Shown here: positions 1 through 7,364 of the stretch, piece after piece
Numbering within the stretch: position 1 is the stretch's first letter
Layout of the letters: every line of letters starts with the position of its first letter
Origin: Ignavibacteria bacterium UBA5771
GTDB lineage: Bacteria; Bacteroidota; Ignavibacteria; Kapaibacteriales; UBA2268
Assembly: GCA_002418685.1 (NCBI GenBank)
Contig: DIEP01000084.1
Span: 1 to 14,266 of the forward strand
Reading direction: 5' to 3'
DNA length: 14,266 bases
The notes under the pieces: model-generated
What the model was told of the DNA's origin: nothing
The model's input: only the letters and a program-made list of their open reading frames with translations
Databases searched by the model: none
Translations under genes and position numbers: made by a program

Positions 1-1402
1 GTGATCCACCCACATAACTCGGGACATGGCTCACCACAAACAGCCACTCAGCTTTCTGTGCTTTTTCAGATGATAATTCAGATTCAAGCCATTTGTATTG
101 TTCACTGCCTGTTTTATAATCTGTGTAATATTCCTGGTCAGAATAGGCAGCCCGAGGGTTATCCAAAAAAACAAAAAAGGAATTGCCATATTCAAATGAA
201 TAATAATTTTCGTGTTCCGAATTAGGATTGGAAAAATTCTCATAGTAGTTAATTGAGTTTAATTCGTGATTGCCGATAGCTGCATATATGGGCTTTTTAG
301 TTAATATTTTTTGCAAAGGTTCAAAAAACTCAACATCCCAATCACTTCTTGGTCCTCTTTGAACTGCATCCCCGCAGTGAACAATAAAATCAAAATTATT
401 TTTTTCTATTTGCTCTGTTATTTCTTTATGTCGCAAGAAATTCATTTGAGTATCGCCATAAGCTATAAAACTAAAAGGAGATTCCTTGCCAACAGCTGTT
501 TTAAATGAATACCATTCCCCCACTAAGTCATTAGATTTAATTCTATAATAATATTCTGTTCCATTCTTTAAATTTTCTAATCTAACTTCGTGCTTTGTAG
601 TCAACTTATCAATCACAACTGACTCTGTTTCCGATTTTGTTAAGCCATACTCAACTATTGAATTTGCGGGTAGTCCAGTATTCCACATTATGACAGCATG
701 AGTATTCAATACATTTTGAAGATAAGGTCCGCGAGTAATTTTTTGTATAGTCCCGATGGACTTTATTTTATAATCAGAATAAATTGTAATATCATCGAAA
801 AAAGAGCCAAGATTCGAAATAGAGGTGAAACCAATTTTACCTGTTTCGAATTGATCGTCATTTATATCGAAAAATAATTTATCATTTAAATAAACTGTTA
901 TATTGCTTTGTTTTAAAATTATTGTAACGGAAAATTTCACATATTGCCATTCTTCTTCTGTAAACATTGCTAATGTTGTAAATTTCCCGTCCACTTTTTT
1001 ATCAACACTAATTAACTTTCTTTGACTTGACAGAAGAAATCTATAATAATTGTTTACATCTTGGTATCTAAAAAGAACCCCTATATAATCATCATCAGCA
1101 CAAACCATATTTGTCAGGAGAGCAAAATTATCCCAATTTGATTTGGTATTAATAATATCTGTTCCAAGTAGTTTTTTTGAATCTCCATAATCTGTATCTT
1201 GAATCAAATACCCTTTTTCAACAAACCAATTCGGAGTATCATTTGTTGCTTCGTTAAAAATCTCCCAATCTTTCATTTCTGCCGTTGCAAAATCTTCCCT
1301 CCAAATGACAGTCCCTCTTTCCATATCATTTTCTTGATTCGAAAATGCAAATTGATATGCAAAGAAGTAGAGAAGAATTAATAATATCTTACACAGTTTC
1401 AT
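1..1402 (-). CDS. Secreted LamG-like + purple-acid-phosphatase-like metallophosphoesterase (3' end outside window)
   Basis: An open frame runs uninterrupted from an ATG at 1402 to the window edge, giving 467 codons without the C-terminus. Residues 1-20 (MKLCKILLILLYFFAYQFAF) form a Sec signal peptide, so the product is exported. Residues about 32-208 look like a concanavalin/LamG-type beta-sandwich (DUF1080-like), with FRYQDVNNYYRF at 111-122 and a typical FDDITIYSD end. Residues about 222-302 resemble the Fn3-like N-terminal domain of purple acid phosphatases (RGPYLQN, then WNT, YYYRIK). From about 309 comes a calcineurin-like metallophosphoesterase domain with GDTQ (316-319), CGDA (343-346), GNHE (377-380) and SHVP (458-461); the final GHxH metal motif would lie outside the window. 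Known family role: dinuclear-metal hydrolysis of phosphate mono- or diesters. The substrate cannot be read from the sequence. There is no clear Shine-Dalgarno site before the ATG. It is probably monocistronic, with an independent promoter. Confidence 0.87.
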   Translation of the reverse strand, partial: MKLCKILLILLYFFAYQFAFSNQENDMERGTVIWREDFATAEMKDWEIFNEATNDTPNWFVEKGYLIQDTDYGDSKKLLGTDIINTKSNWDNFALLTNMVCADDDYIGVLFRYQDVNNYYRFLLSSQRKLISVDKKVDGKFTTLAMFTEEEWQYVKFSVTIILKQSNITVYLNDKLFFDINDDQFETGKIGFTSISNLGSFFDDITIYSDYKIKSIGTIQKITRGPYLQNVLNTHAVIMWNTGLPANSIVEYGLTKSETESVVIDKLTTKHEVRLENLKNGTEYYYRIKSNDLVGEWYSFKTAVGKESPFSFIAYGDTQMNFLRHKEITEQIEKNNFDFIVHCGDAVQRGPRSDWDVEFFEPLQKILTKKPIYAAIGNHELNSINYYENFSNPNSEHENYYSFEYGNSFFVFLDNPRAAYSDQEYYTDYKTGSEQYKWLESELSSEKAQKAEWLFVVSHVPSYVGGS

Positions 1403-1454
1403 CTAACCAATCCAAATAATTTTGATTATACAATAAGAACATCAAGAACATCTA

Positions 1455-1462
1455 CAAAATTA
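1455..1462 (-). promoter_or_regulatory. Candidate -7 box of the metallophosphoesterase gene
   Basis: On the minus strand this reads TAATTTTG, an exact match to the TAnnTTTG -7 consensus known from Bacteroidota. It would start transcription roughly 45 bases before the ATG at 1402. No good TTTG -33 partner is seen at the expected 19-21-base spacing, and such boxes arise by chance in AT-rich DNA, so this is tentative. Confidence 0.3.
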
Positions 1463-1523
1463 TTCCATCTGTATTAGGTTTCTGTTAAAGAAATGTGAAG
1501 AGAGTATGAATTACACAAAAAAA

Positions 1524-1606
1524 AGAAGTTGTTTCATAAGTATCATATTCGTGTCATTCAGAACTTAGTGCGGAATGACCAAACTTGGTCTTATGAGACA
1601 ACTGCT
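1524..1606. repeat. Imperfect palindrome with two internal hairpins (MITE-like or structured RNA)
   Basis: Outer arms 1527-1540 (AGTTGTTTCATAAG) and 1590-1603 (CTTATGAGACAACT) are complementary at 13 of 14 positions, the exception being a G-T pair; after one mismatch the pairing resumes at 1524-1525 with 1605-1606. Inside are two more stems: GTCATTC (1553-1559) with GAATGAC (1573-1579), and ACCAA (1578-1582) with TTGGT (1585-1589). The last two overlap by two bases, so they compete slightly. The layout resembles a three-way cruciform, as in small non-autonomous repeats. No transposase or obvious target-site duplication is visible. Confidence 0.5.
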
Positions 1607-1782
1607 ACATCTATAATTTCACATATTTTTGTATCAGACAGTATTATATGTCCGTTTTATTAACAATAATGGTGAGGCAATCATTGAAGCCTGCAAGTGA
1701 CCAAAATGGCTTTTGGAATTTGCACTTGCTTTTAAAAATTAGTGAATTTGAAAAATATGTGTTTGCTATAACTAATTATGCA

Positions 1783-2430
1783 TCACTCACCGACCACTGT
1801 GCCATTACTTTTTGTTTTGGGAAAATCTGTTCCGTAAATTTTATCCCAGAAGGGTGAGGAAACGCCATATCCGAAATCTTCATTTTGATAGTGATGTTTC
1901 ATGTGATGTTTTTTTATTTCAAGGAAAAATTTATTTTTTATTGGAAAATGATGTACTGCATAATGCATCGTATCATAATATATATACCCGAGTAGGAACC
2001 CTCCAAAAAAAGGAGCTGCATAATACTTGCCAATAATAAAATAAAAAAGAAAATAAAAGAAAATAGCCAATGGAATGCTTATTACAGGTGGCATCACAAG
2101 TCTCTTCGGGTCATTGGGATAATCGTGATGAACTCCATGCATAATAAAATGCAATTTCTTACCCAAATCTGAATCGGGCACCCAGTGGAACACAAACCGG
2201 TGCAAATTATATTCTGTAAAAGACCAGAAAAACATGCCCGCCAAAAATAGCAAAATGCTGTAAAATACATTGATCTGATAATTAAAAAAAGTTAAATAAA
2301 GGAATATCAGGACAACAGGCAAATACAATATTGCTGGGACAGCAGGATGCGTATGCGAAAATATTTCAATAAATTTACTTTGAAATAGCTGGGGAGTCTC
2401 TTCCTTATTAGAAACGTAATTTTTTGGCAT
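1783..2430 (-). CDS. Membrane fatty-acid hydroxylase (sterol desaturase / fatty acid 2-hydroxylase superfamily)
   Basis: This 215-residue integral membrane protein has the His-rich clusters of the di-iron fatty-acid hydroxylase superfamily: HRFVFH (77-82), HGVHH (98-102), HYAVHH (156-161) and HHMKHH (175-180). It ends with SSPFWDKIYGT (191-201), closely matching the C-terminal signature of Scs7/FA2H-type fatty acid 2-hydroxylases. Hydrophobic stretches at about 33-48, 56-72, 115-134 and 137-152 fit the family's membrane topology around a cytosolic metal site. There is no cytochrome b5 domain, so electrons must come from a separate donor. Known role: oxygen-dependent hydroxylation of an acyl chain, often in sphingolipids or related lipids. 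The exact lipid is inferred, and a carotenoid or sterol-like substrate cannot be excluded. The ATG at 2430 has no Shine-Dalgarno site. It diverges from pgpH and is not in an operon with the metallophosphoesterase, from which a 380-base gap separates it. Confidence 0.85.
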   Translation of the reverse strand: MPKNYVSNKEETPQLFQSKFIEIFSHTHPAVPAILYLPVVLIFLYLTFFNYQINVFYSILLFLAGMFFWSFTEYNLHRFVFHWVPDSDLGKKLHFIMHGVHHDYPNDPKRLVMPPVISIPLAIFFYFLFYFIIGKYYAAPFFGGFLLGYIYYDTMHYAVHHFPIKNKFFLEIKKHHMKHHYQNEDFGYGVSSPFWDKIYGTDFPKTKSNGTVVGE

Positions 2431-2635
2431 AGTGAACTTTATATTTTGTTATTAATAATTAATAAATTAATGTTAATGACGATTGAACTTTGAAATTTAT
2501 TAAACTTCTATAATTTTTACAATCATTTTTTAAAAACAAACATATTATATCTTTTTTTCATAATTTTATAAAATATTAAATGCAGATATGATAGAAATAC
2601 AATTTTTTCTTTTAATTCTATCAAAAGGTTAAAAC
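2431..2635. promoter_or_regulatory. Divergent promoter region between hydroxylase and pgpH
   Basis: These 205 very AT-rich bases separate two divergent starts and must contain both promoters. For pgpH a possible pair is TTTG (2489-2492) and TAATTTTT (2511-2518), spacing 18, one mismatch from the Bacteroidota -7 consensus. For the hydroxylase the minus strand has TATGTTTG at 2537-2544, without a clear -33 partner. A 17-bp AT-only palindrome (TTATTAAT, one base, ATTAATAA) lies at 2449-2465 near the hydroxylase start. An AAAAGG at 2623-2628 sits seven bases before the pgpH ATG and is a reasonable ribosome binding site. Confidence 0.4.
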
Positions 2636-4852
2636 ATGGCTAAATATCAAATACTATATAAAGTTTTCAATTTTAAAGCCCACGGGAACAATTTCGACAA
2701 CAGGAAATTACGTTATTCCTTTCAAGTGAAGTTATTGATTCTACTTGTCGCGATTTTAGTCTCATCATTATTTATCACGGTCCACTTTGACAAAAGCCCA
2801 TTGAGAATTGACCGAAGTTCTTTGCAAGTTGGAACTCCTTGGAAAAATCAAACACTTGTAGCTGATGAAACATTCCCGATTTTTAAAAATTCTGATGAGT
2901 ATCTGCAATTAGTTAGCGAATATCAATCAAAAGTGTTGCCCGTGTTTGTTTTGAACGCAAATACACAGAAGAATTTTTTAAATACACTGAACAATTTCCT
3001 CAATTCTTTGGATAAACTCGATTCCCTTGAGCAAGGTCAAAGCAACACAATCTTCAATCAGAGATTATTGGCAATTTTTATGGAAAATCCAAAATCGAAA
3101 AGGAAAGATGAAGTTCTCAAAGCTCAAAAAATAATTGTCCCATTTATCAATAAATTATATTCAGATGGACTTGTTGACACACCTATTGAGCAAATCAAAA
3201 AGACTGAAATCAAGGTTGTGATTAATTCCACAAATATTAATTATCTGAAAACAACAAGCCTCACTTCGCAAAATGATGTCGATAAACAAATTGAGGAAAT
3301 CCTTCAAAATAATTTTAATCGAAATACCCAGCCTATATTTAAGGATTTTTTGCAAAAATATTTAAAACCAAATTTAATATATAACGCCGAGCTAACCAAC
3401 AAAGAGTCCGAACTAGCAAAGCAAAGCGTTCCATTATATGATGGATATGTTAAATCGGGCGAAGTAATTGTGCAGAAAGGGCAAATAATCACTCGCGAAA
3501 TTAAGCAACAACTCGATTCTTATCGCCAATCAAAAAAATTACTCGCAGAAAGCTACTTGACTCCGACTTATGTTATCGGTAATATGGGAGTGTCACTGAT
3601 TATATTTCTTATCCCATTAATATATTTTTCAATTTTACGAAAAAGAATATTTCAAGATAATGTTCAAATCCTAATATTTTATGCTTCATTACTGCTTGCA
3701 TCTTTGCTTTCGTGGTTATCTGTTGAAATTCCGTCAGAATTTCCGTTGGGATTGCTTGTGCCACTTCCTGCAATTTCAATGCTTGTGGCAATAGTATTCG
3801 ATTCTCGGACAGCATTTTATGCAACTATCGCCTCCGCATTACTTCTTGCTGTCACGCGTGGGAGCGACTTGACAACTGCAATTTCATTTATTTTCGTTGG
3901 AGTTCTCGCAGCATTTACTGTGCGAGATATTCAGAGCAGAACACAAATGTATAGGTCTATTTTCTATATTTTTATTGGACTATTGTTCTCTATTGTGGTT
4001 TTTGATTTGCAAAGTTCCACTAATTTTTCAATGACCTTCCAGAAGATAATAGCCGCATTTATCAATTCAACTATCTCGCCACTCTTAACATTTGCACTTG
4101 TTCTTATTATTGAAAATACCACAAGCATCACAACTGATTTGCGTATTAAAGAATACGATAATCCCAATCATCCACTATTGAAAAAAATGAGCGAAATCGC
4201 TCCAGGCACTTATCAACACACATTAAATGTTGCAATATTAGCGGAAAGATGCGCTATTGAAGTCGGAGCAAACCCATTACTTACCCGTGTTGGTACATAT
4301 TATCACGACATTGGGAAAATTCTGAAACCTGAGTATTTTACAGAAAATCAATCAAATATCGAAAATAAATTGGAATTATTAACTCCTAAAAAAGCTGCTG
4401 AAATTATACGCCAACACGTTAGCGATGGAATTGAGGTTGCCAAAGAATATAAATTGCCTCAGAAATTAATAGATTTTATTCCTATGCACCACGGAACCAC
4501 TTTGATTCAGCATTTCTATGCTAAAGCTTTGGAAGATGCCGAATCCAAAGATGATGTCGTTGAAAATGATTTCCGCTATCCTGGTCCCAAGCCTAATTCA
4601 AAAGAGACCGCAATACTTATGATTTGTGATACAAGCGAAGCAATCTCAAAAATCAAAAATATTACTACTGACGAAATTAAAAAAATGGTGCGAACCAGCA
4701 TTCAAGGAAAAATCAATGATGGGCAATTCAGCGACACAAATTTGACTTTTGCTGATATTACAAAAATTGAGGACACTATTGTAAAAACAGTCACAGGTGT
4801 AAAACAACGAACCAAATATAAAGAAATTCCAAATATTAAAAATGACCAGTAG
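2636..4852 (+). CDS. pgpH: 7TM-HD phosphodiesterase, PgpH family (probable cyclic di-AMP hydrolase)
   Basis: The 738-residue product has the PgpH/YqfF architecture. One N-terminal membrane helix lies at about 31-50; an extracytoplasmic 7TMR-HDED-type domain follows at about 55-310; then seven closely packed membrane helices at about 314-497; then a cytosolic HD domain at about 515-720. HD-domain residues visible: H528 (TYQHTLNVA), the HD pair 557-558 in YYHDIGK, H594 (RQHVSDG), H618-H619 (MHHGTT) and D665 (ICDTSEA), so the metal site looks complete. Known role: in Listeria, PgpH hydrolyses the second messenger c-di-AMP to pApA, and the outer domain may sense an external signal. Assignment to c-di-AMP is by family. 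AAAAGG precedes the ATG at seven bases. Its last 11 bases overlap the start of the downstream recombinase gene, so the two are almost certainly cotranscribed. Confidence 0.9.
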   Translation: MAKYQILYKVFNFKAHGNNFDNRKLRYSFQVKLLILLVAILVSSLFITVHFDKSPLRIDRSSLQVGTPWKNQTLVADETFPIFKNSDEYLQLVSEYQSKVLPVFVLNANTQKNFLNTLNNFLNSLDKLDSLEQGQSNTIFNQRLLAIFMENPKSKRKDEVLKAQKIIVPFINKLYSDGLVDTPIEQIKKTEIKVVINSTNINYLKTTSLTSQNDVDKQIEEILQNNFNRNTQPIFKDFLQKYLKPNLIYNAELTNKESELAKQSVPLYDGYVKSGEVIVQKGQIITREIKQQLDSYRQSKKLLAESYLTPTYVIGNMGVSLIIFLIPLIYFSILRKRIFQDNVQILIFYASLLLASLLSWLSVEIPSEFPLGLLVPLPAISMLVAIVFDSRTAFYATIASALLLAVTRGSDLTTAISFIFVGVLAAFTVRDIQSRTQMYRSIFYIFIGLLFSIVVFDLQSSTNFSMTFQKIIAAFINSTISPLLTFALVLIIENTTSITTDLRIKEYDNPNHPLLKKMSEIAPGTYQHTLNVAILAERCAIEVGANPLLTRVGTYYHDIGKILKPEYFTENQSNIENKLELLTPKKAAEIIRQHVSDGIEVAKEYKLPQKLIDFIPMHHGTTLIQHFYAKALEDAESKDDVVENDFRYPGPKPNSKETAILMICDTSEAISKIKNITTDEIKKMVRTSIQGKINDGQFSDTNLTFADITKIEDTIVKTVTGVKQRTKYKEIPNIKNDQ

Positions 4853-5780
4853 CACAGCAAGAAATAATTTTCAAAATGTTCCTCAAAATTTTAAACAGTC
4901 ATACAGGAATTTTTTGAGCTACCTTGAATTTGAGAAGGGATTAGCAAAAAACACAATTGACTCCTATTCGATCGATTTAAAAAATTATTTAATTTTCCTA
5001 AATGAGCAAAATATCTCGAATTTTTATGATATAAAATCTAAACAAATCGCAGATTTTCTGAAAGTTTTGGCAGAAATGGGCTTGGGAGATTTATCAAGAC
5101 GAAGATATTTATCTTCAATCAGAGCGTTTCATAAGTATCTTTTGATGAATAAATTAACTGAAAATGACGAGAGCGAAAAAATCGACCTTCCACGCACACA
5201 GAAGAAGCTTCCCGAAACATTAAGTTTGCAGGAAATTGATGAAATTCTCGATCAAATCGATACAACAAAAAATGCAGGAATTCGCGACCGTGCAATTATC
5301 GAAACGCTTTATGCTTGTGGTTTGCGTGTTTCTGAACTTAGGAATTTGACTTCGCGAAATATCAATTGGGAATATGAAATTGTTCAGGTTATTGGCAAAG
5401 GTTCAAAAGAACGTATAATCCCAATTGGTAAATCCGCTCAATATTGGCTGAAACAATATATAGAACAAGTTCGACCGATATTTCTCGCTACAAACACTGA
5501 AAATCAATTTATATTTTTGAATCAACGTGGGAAGCAATTAACTCGAATGGGAATTTGGAAAATCATTCAGCAATACGCAACGCAAGTAGGAATTGCCGAG
5601 AAGGTCAGTCCTCACACTTTCAGGCATTCGTTCGCCACACATTTGCTTGAGGGTGGTGCAGATATCCGTGCTGTTCAAGAAATGCTCGGGCATTCTGATA
5701 TTTCAACTACACAAATTTATACTCATCTTGATAAAGAATATATCAAAGAGGTCCATCGCCATTTCCATCCAAAGGCATAA
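4842..5780 (+). CDS. xerD: Site-specific tyrosine recombinase, XerD-type
   Basis: This 312-residue protein has the N-terminal SAM-like DNA-binding domain (about 20-105; YLEFEKGLAKNTIDSY) and a C-terminal catalytic domain. The full tyrosine-recombinase set is visible: R162 (CGLRVSEL), K189 (GKGSKER), H258 and R261 (HTFRH), H284 (LGHSD) and the nucleophile Y293 (IYTH). The length is normal for XerC/XerD. Known role: XerC and XerD resolve chromosome dimers at dif during cell division. The LRVSEL/GKGSKER context favours XerD over a phage integrase, but XerC cannot be fully excluded without the genome's other copy. The ATG lies inside the pgpH end (11-base overlap) and has no Shine-Dalgarno site, which suggests translational coupling. 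No att site or mobile cargo is nearby, which supports a housekeeping role. Confidence 0.85.
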   Translation: MTSSTARNNFQNVPQNFKQSYRNFLSYLEFEKGLAKNTIDSYSIDLKNYLIFLNEQNISNFYDIKSKQIADFLKVLAEMGLGDLSRRRYLSSIRAFHKYLLMNKLTENDESEKIDLPRTQKKLPETLSLQEIDEILDQIDTTKNAGIRDRAIIETLYACGLRVSELRNLTSRNINWEYEIVQVIGKGSKERIIPIGKSAQYWLKQYIEQVRPIFLATNTENQFIFLNQRGKQLTRMGIWKIIQQYATQVGIAEKVSPHTFRHSFATHLLEGGADIRAVQEMLGHSDISTTQIYTHLDKEYIKEVHRHFHPKA

Positions 5781-5783
5781 TAA

Positions 5784-5807
5784 TAAGAAGTACTTCAATG
5801 CTTCTTA
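5784..5807 (+). terminator. Weak hairpin after xerD
   Basis: TAAGAAG (5784-5790) can pair with CTTCTTA (5801-5807) around a 10-base loop, four bases past the xerD stop. No U-run follows (ATTCGG comes next), so it is at best a weak terminator or a transcript-end stabilising hairpin. Confidence 0.25.
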
Positions 5808-5830
5808 ATTCGGAGAATCATCTGATACCC

Positions 5831-5871
5831 TATAAATAAAAAAGGTATCCTGTTTTTAGCGAGGATACCTT
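5831..5871 (-). terminator. Rho-independent terminator of the glutamate dehydrogenase gene
   Basis: Reading the minus strand, AAGGTATCC (5871-5863) pairs perfectly with GGATACCTT (5850-5842) around a 12-base loop. It is followed by TTTTTTATTTATA, a good T-tract. It lies about 30 bases beyond the gdhA stop codon. In the plus direction the stem is followed by only scattered T residues, so it mainly serves gdhA although it may also slow readthrough from xerD. A second 9-bp AT stem (5878-5886 with 5893-5901) overlaps the gdhA stop codon. Confidence 0.7.
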
Positions 5872-5899
5872 CCAAATAATTTTATTCGGAATAATAAAA

Positions 5900-7186
5900 T
5901 TATACCCAGCCACGTAGTTTTACTGCATCGGCAACACGTTTGATAGCAATCATATATGCAGCGTCTCGCATATATATTTTTTTCTCGTGTGCTAAATCTG
6001 AAACAGCATGATAAGCAGTTGTCATTTTATCATCTAATTTTTGAAGAACTTCTTCTTTTGTCCAGAAGAAATTCATATTGCATTGGACTTGCTCGAAATA
6101 TGAGCATGTGACTCCACCAGCATTAGCAAGGAAATCGGGAATAACCCATATTCCACGTGATTTAATTACTTCATCTGCTTCGGGAGTTGTAGGACCATTT
6201 GCGCCCTCAGCGATAATCTTCACGGTTGGTTTAATTTTATTCACAGTGTCAGCATTAAGTTGGTTTTCAATAGCTGCGGGAACAAGAATATCTACATCTT
6301 GCTCAATCCAAGCGTCTCCTGGAAGAATTTCATAGCCCAAGCTACGAGCTTTATTAACATCAATTTCGCCATATTTGTTTGTTATTGAAATAAGTTCATC
6401 ATAAGTTAAACCAGATGTTTTTCGATATGTATATGATTTCTTTTCTTCATTGTTCCAGCATGATACTGCAATTGCTTTGCCGCCTAACTTGGTATAAAGA
6501 TCTACTGCAAATTGGCTAACATTGCCGAATCCTTGGAATGAAGCAGTCGTTTTCTTGATGTCAATTCCCATTTCTTTGAGTGCTTCTCTGACAGTATAGA
6601 TAACGCCATAACCAGTAGCTTCTGTACGACCGAGAGATCCACCTAATCCAACAGGTTTACCCGTTATAAATCCAGGTGATTTGAATCCGGTGATTTTTTC
6701 ATATTCGTCAAGCATCCAAACCATGTGCTGACCATTGGTCATAACGTCAGGAGCGGGGACATCTTGGAGTGGTCCAACGTTGCGAGCAATTTGACGTACC
6801 CAGCCACGAGCGATTTGTTCTTGCTCATGCATTGATAAATTATGTGGATCGCAAATCACGCCGCCTTTTCCACCACCAAGAGGAATATCCACCACAGCTG
6901 TTTTCCACGTCATCCACATTGAAAGTGCCTTCACTGTGTCGATTGTTTCATTTGGATGGAAGCGAATTCCTCCTTTTGCAGGTCCGCGTGCATCATTATG
7001 CTGGACACGGAAACCATGGAACACGCGATATGTTCCATTGTCCATTCTAATTGGAATGTTGAAATGATATTCCCTATCGGGATTTCTTAAAAGTTCTTTT
7101 GTAGCATCATCAAGCCCTAATTTTACAGCAACTTCATCGAATTGTTGCTGAGCCATTTTGAAAGGATTGAAAGAGTTATCAGACAT
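5900..7186 (-). CDS. gdhA: Glutamate dehydrogenase (Glu/Leu/Phe/Val dehydrogenase family)
   Basis: The 428-residue length fits the hexameric bacterial and archaeal enzymes. It interconverts glutamate with 2-oxoglutarate plus ammonia using NAD(P), in the cytosol. The dimerisation/substrate domain shows RGPAKGGIRFHP (67-78, substrate Lys71), TWKTAVVDIPLGGGKGG (93-109, Lys95 and catalytic Lys107) and PAPDVMT (144-150, catalytic Asp147). The nucleotide-binding domain starts at about 205, with QGFGNVSQFAVDL (218-230) as the dinucleotide-binding turn. EGANGPTTPEAD and NAGGVTCSYFE are also family signatures. Glutamate specificity is inferred; leucine dehydrogenases are shorter and differ in these motifs. 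GAGGA (7191-7195) sits four bases before the ATG, a clear Shine-Dalgarno site and one of the few in the window, consistent with high expression. It stands alone, with its own predicted promoter, leader hairpin and terminator. Confidence 0.93.
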   Translation of the reverse strand: MSDNSFNPFKMAQQQFDEVAVKLGLDDATKELLRNPDREYHFNIPIRMDNGTYRVFHGFRVQHNDARGPAKGGIRFHPNETIDTVKALSMWMTWKTAVVDIPLGGGKGGVICDPHNLSMHEQEQIARGWVRQIARNVGPLQDVPAPDVMTNGQHMVWMLDEYEKITGFKSPGFITGKPVGLGGSLGRTEATGYGVIYTVREALKEMGIDIKKTTASFQGFGNVSQFAVDLYTKLGGKAIAVSCWNNEEKKSYTYRKTSGLTYDELISITNKYGEIDVNKARSLGYEILPGDAWIEQDVDILVPAAIENQLNADTVNKIKPTVKIIAEGANGPTTPEADEVIKSRGIWVIPDFLANAGGVTCSYFEQVQCNMNFFWTKEEVLQKLDDKMTTAYHAVSDLAHEKKIYMRDAAYMIAIKRVADAVKLRGWV

Positions 7187-7217
7187 TTTATCCTCAATTT
7201 ATTTTAAATGTTTTTAC

Positions 7218-7240
7218 CTGTCATTTGTCTTGGATGACAG
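7218..7240 (-). promoter_or_regulatory. Inverted repeat in the predicted gdhA leader
   Basis: CTGTCAT and ATGACAG form perfect 7-bp arms around a 9-base centre, 32 bases before the gdhA start. With the -7 box at 7270-7277 this would be transcribed, so it could be an RNA hairpin in the 5' leader or an operator for a dimeric regulator. The sequence alone does not decide between these. Confidence 0.4.
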
Positions 7241-7269
7241 ATATTAAAAAGTTTGTAATAAAACAAATA

Positions 7270-7302
7270 CAAAATTAAGATTTATTTTTGAAATAATTCA
7301 TA
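7270..7302 (-). promoter_or_regulatory. Candidate Bacteroidota-type promoter for gdhA
   Basis: On the minus strand TATG (7302-7299; consensus TTTG) is followed after 21 bases by TAATTTTG (7277-7270), an exact match to the TAnnTTTG -7 consensus. Transcription would start near 7263 and give a leader of about 77 bases that contains the inverted repeat at 7218-7240. Confidence 0.4.
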
Positions 7303-7364
7303 AAAATAATATGAATTGTCGTAGTTTTCTTAATAAAAATTAATCTTATTGATGAAAATTTAAT

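Larger units (their letters stand above)
1403..1782. other. Non-coding gap between metallophosphoesterase and hydroxylase
   Basis: This 380-base stretch has no credible gene on either strand. It holds three things: a TAATTTTG box on the minus strand at 1455-1462, a plausible -7 element for the metallophosphoesterase; a 9-bp unit (AAGAACATC) repeated in tandem at 1435-1452, inside the predicted leader; and the cruciform-like repeat at 1524-1606, described separately. The stretch 1610-1782 shows nothing beyond AT-rich sequence. A short plus-strand frame starting at 1648 has no recognisable protein features and runs antisense into the hydroxylase gene. Confidence 0.7.

Noticed and set aside
1..225. 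Plus-strand open frame beginning at base 1
   Set aside because: It is antisense to the metallophosphoesterase, whose GNHE and SHVP motifs are read on the minus strand, and its peptide has no recognisable features.
1435..1452. Tandem 9-bp repeat AAGAACATC
   Set aside because: Only two copies in AT-rich non-coding DNA, with no symmetry or spacing that suggests a site.
2449..2465. 17-bp A/T-only palindrome in the divergent promoter region
   Set aside because: It consists solely of A and T in a region nearly free of G and C, so chance formation is likely; recorded only within the promoter-region entry.
4842..5780. Recombinase as the integrase of a mobile element
   Set aside because: It has XerD length and motifs, is overlapped with pgpH, and there are no att repeats, cargo genes or compositional shift nearby.
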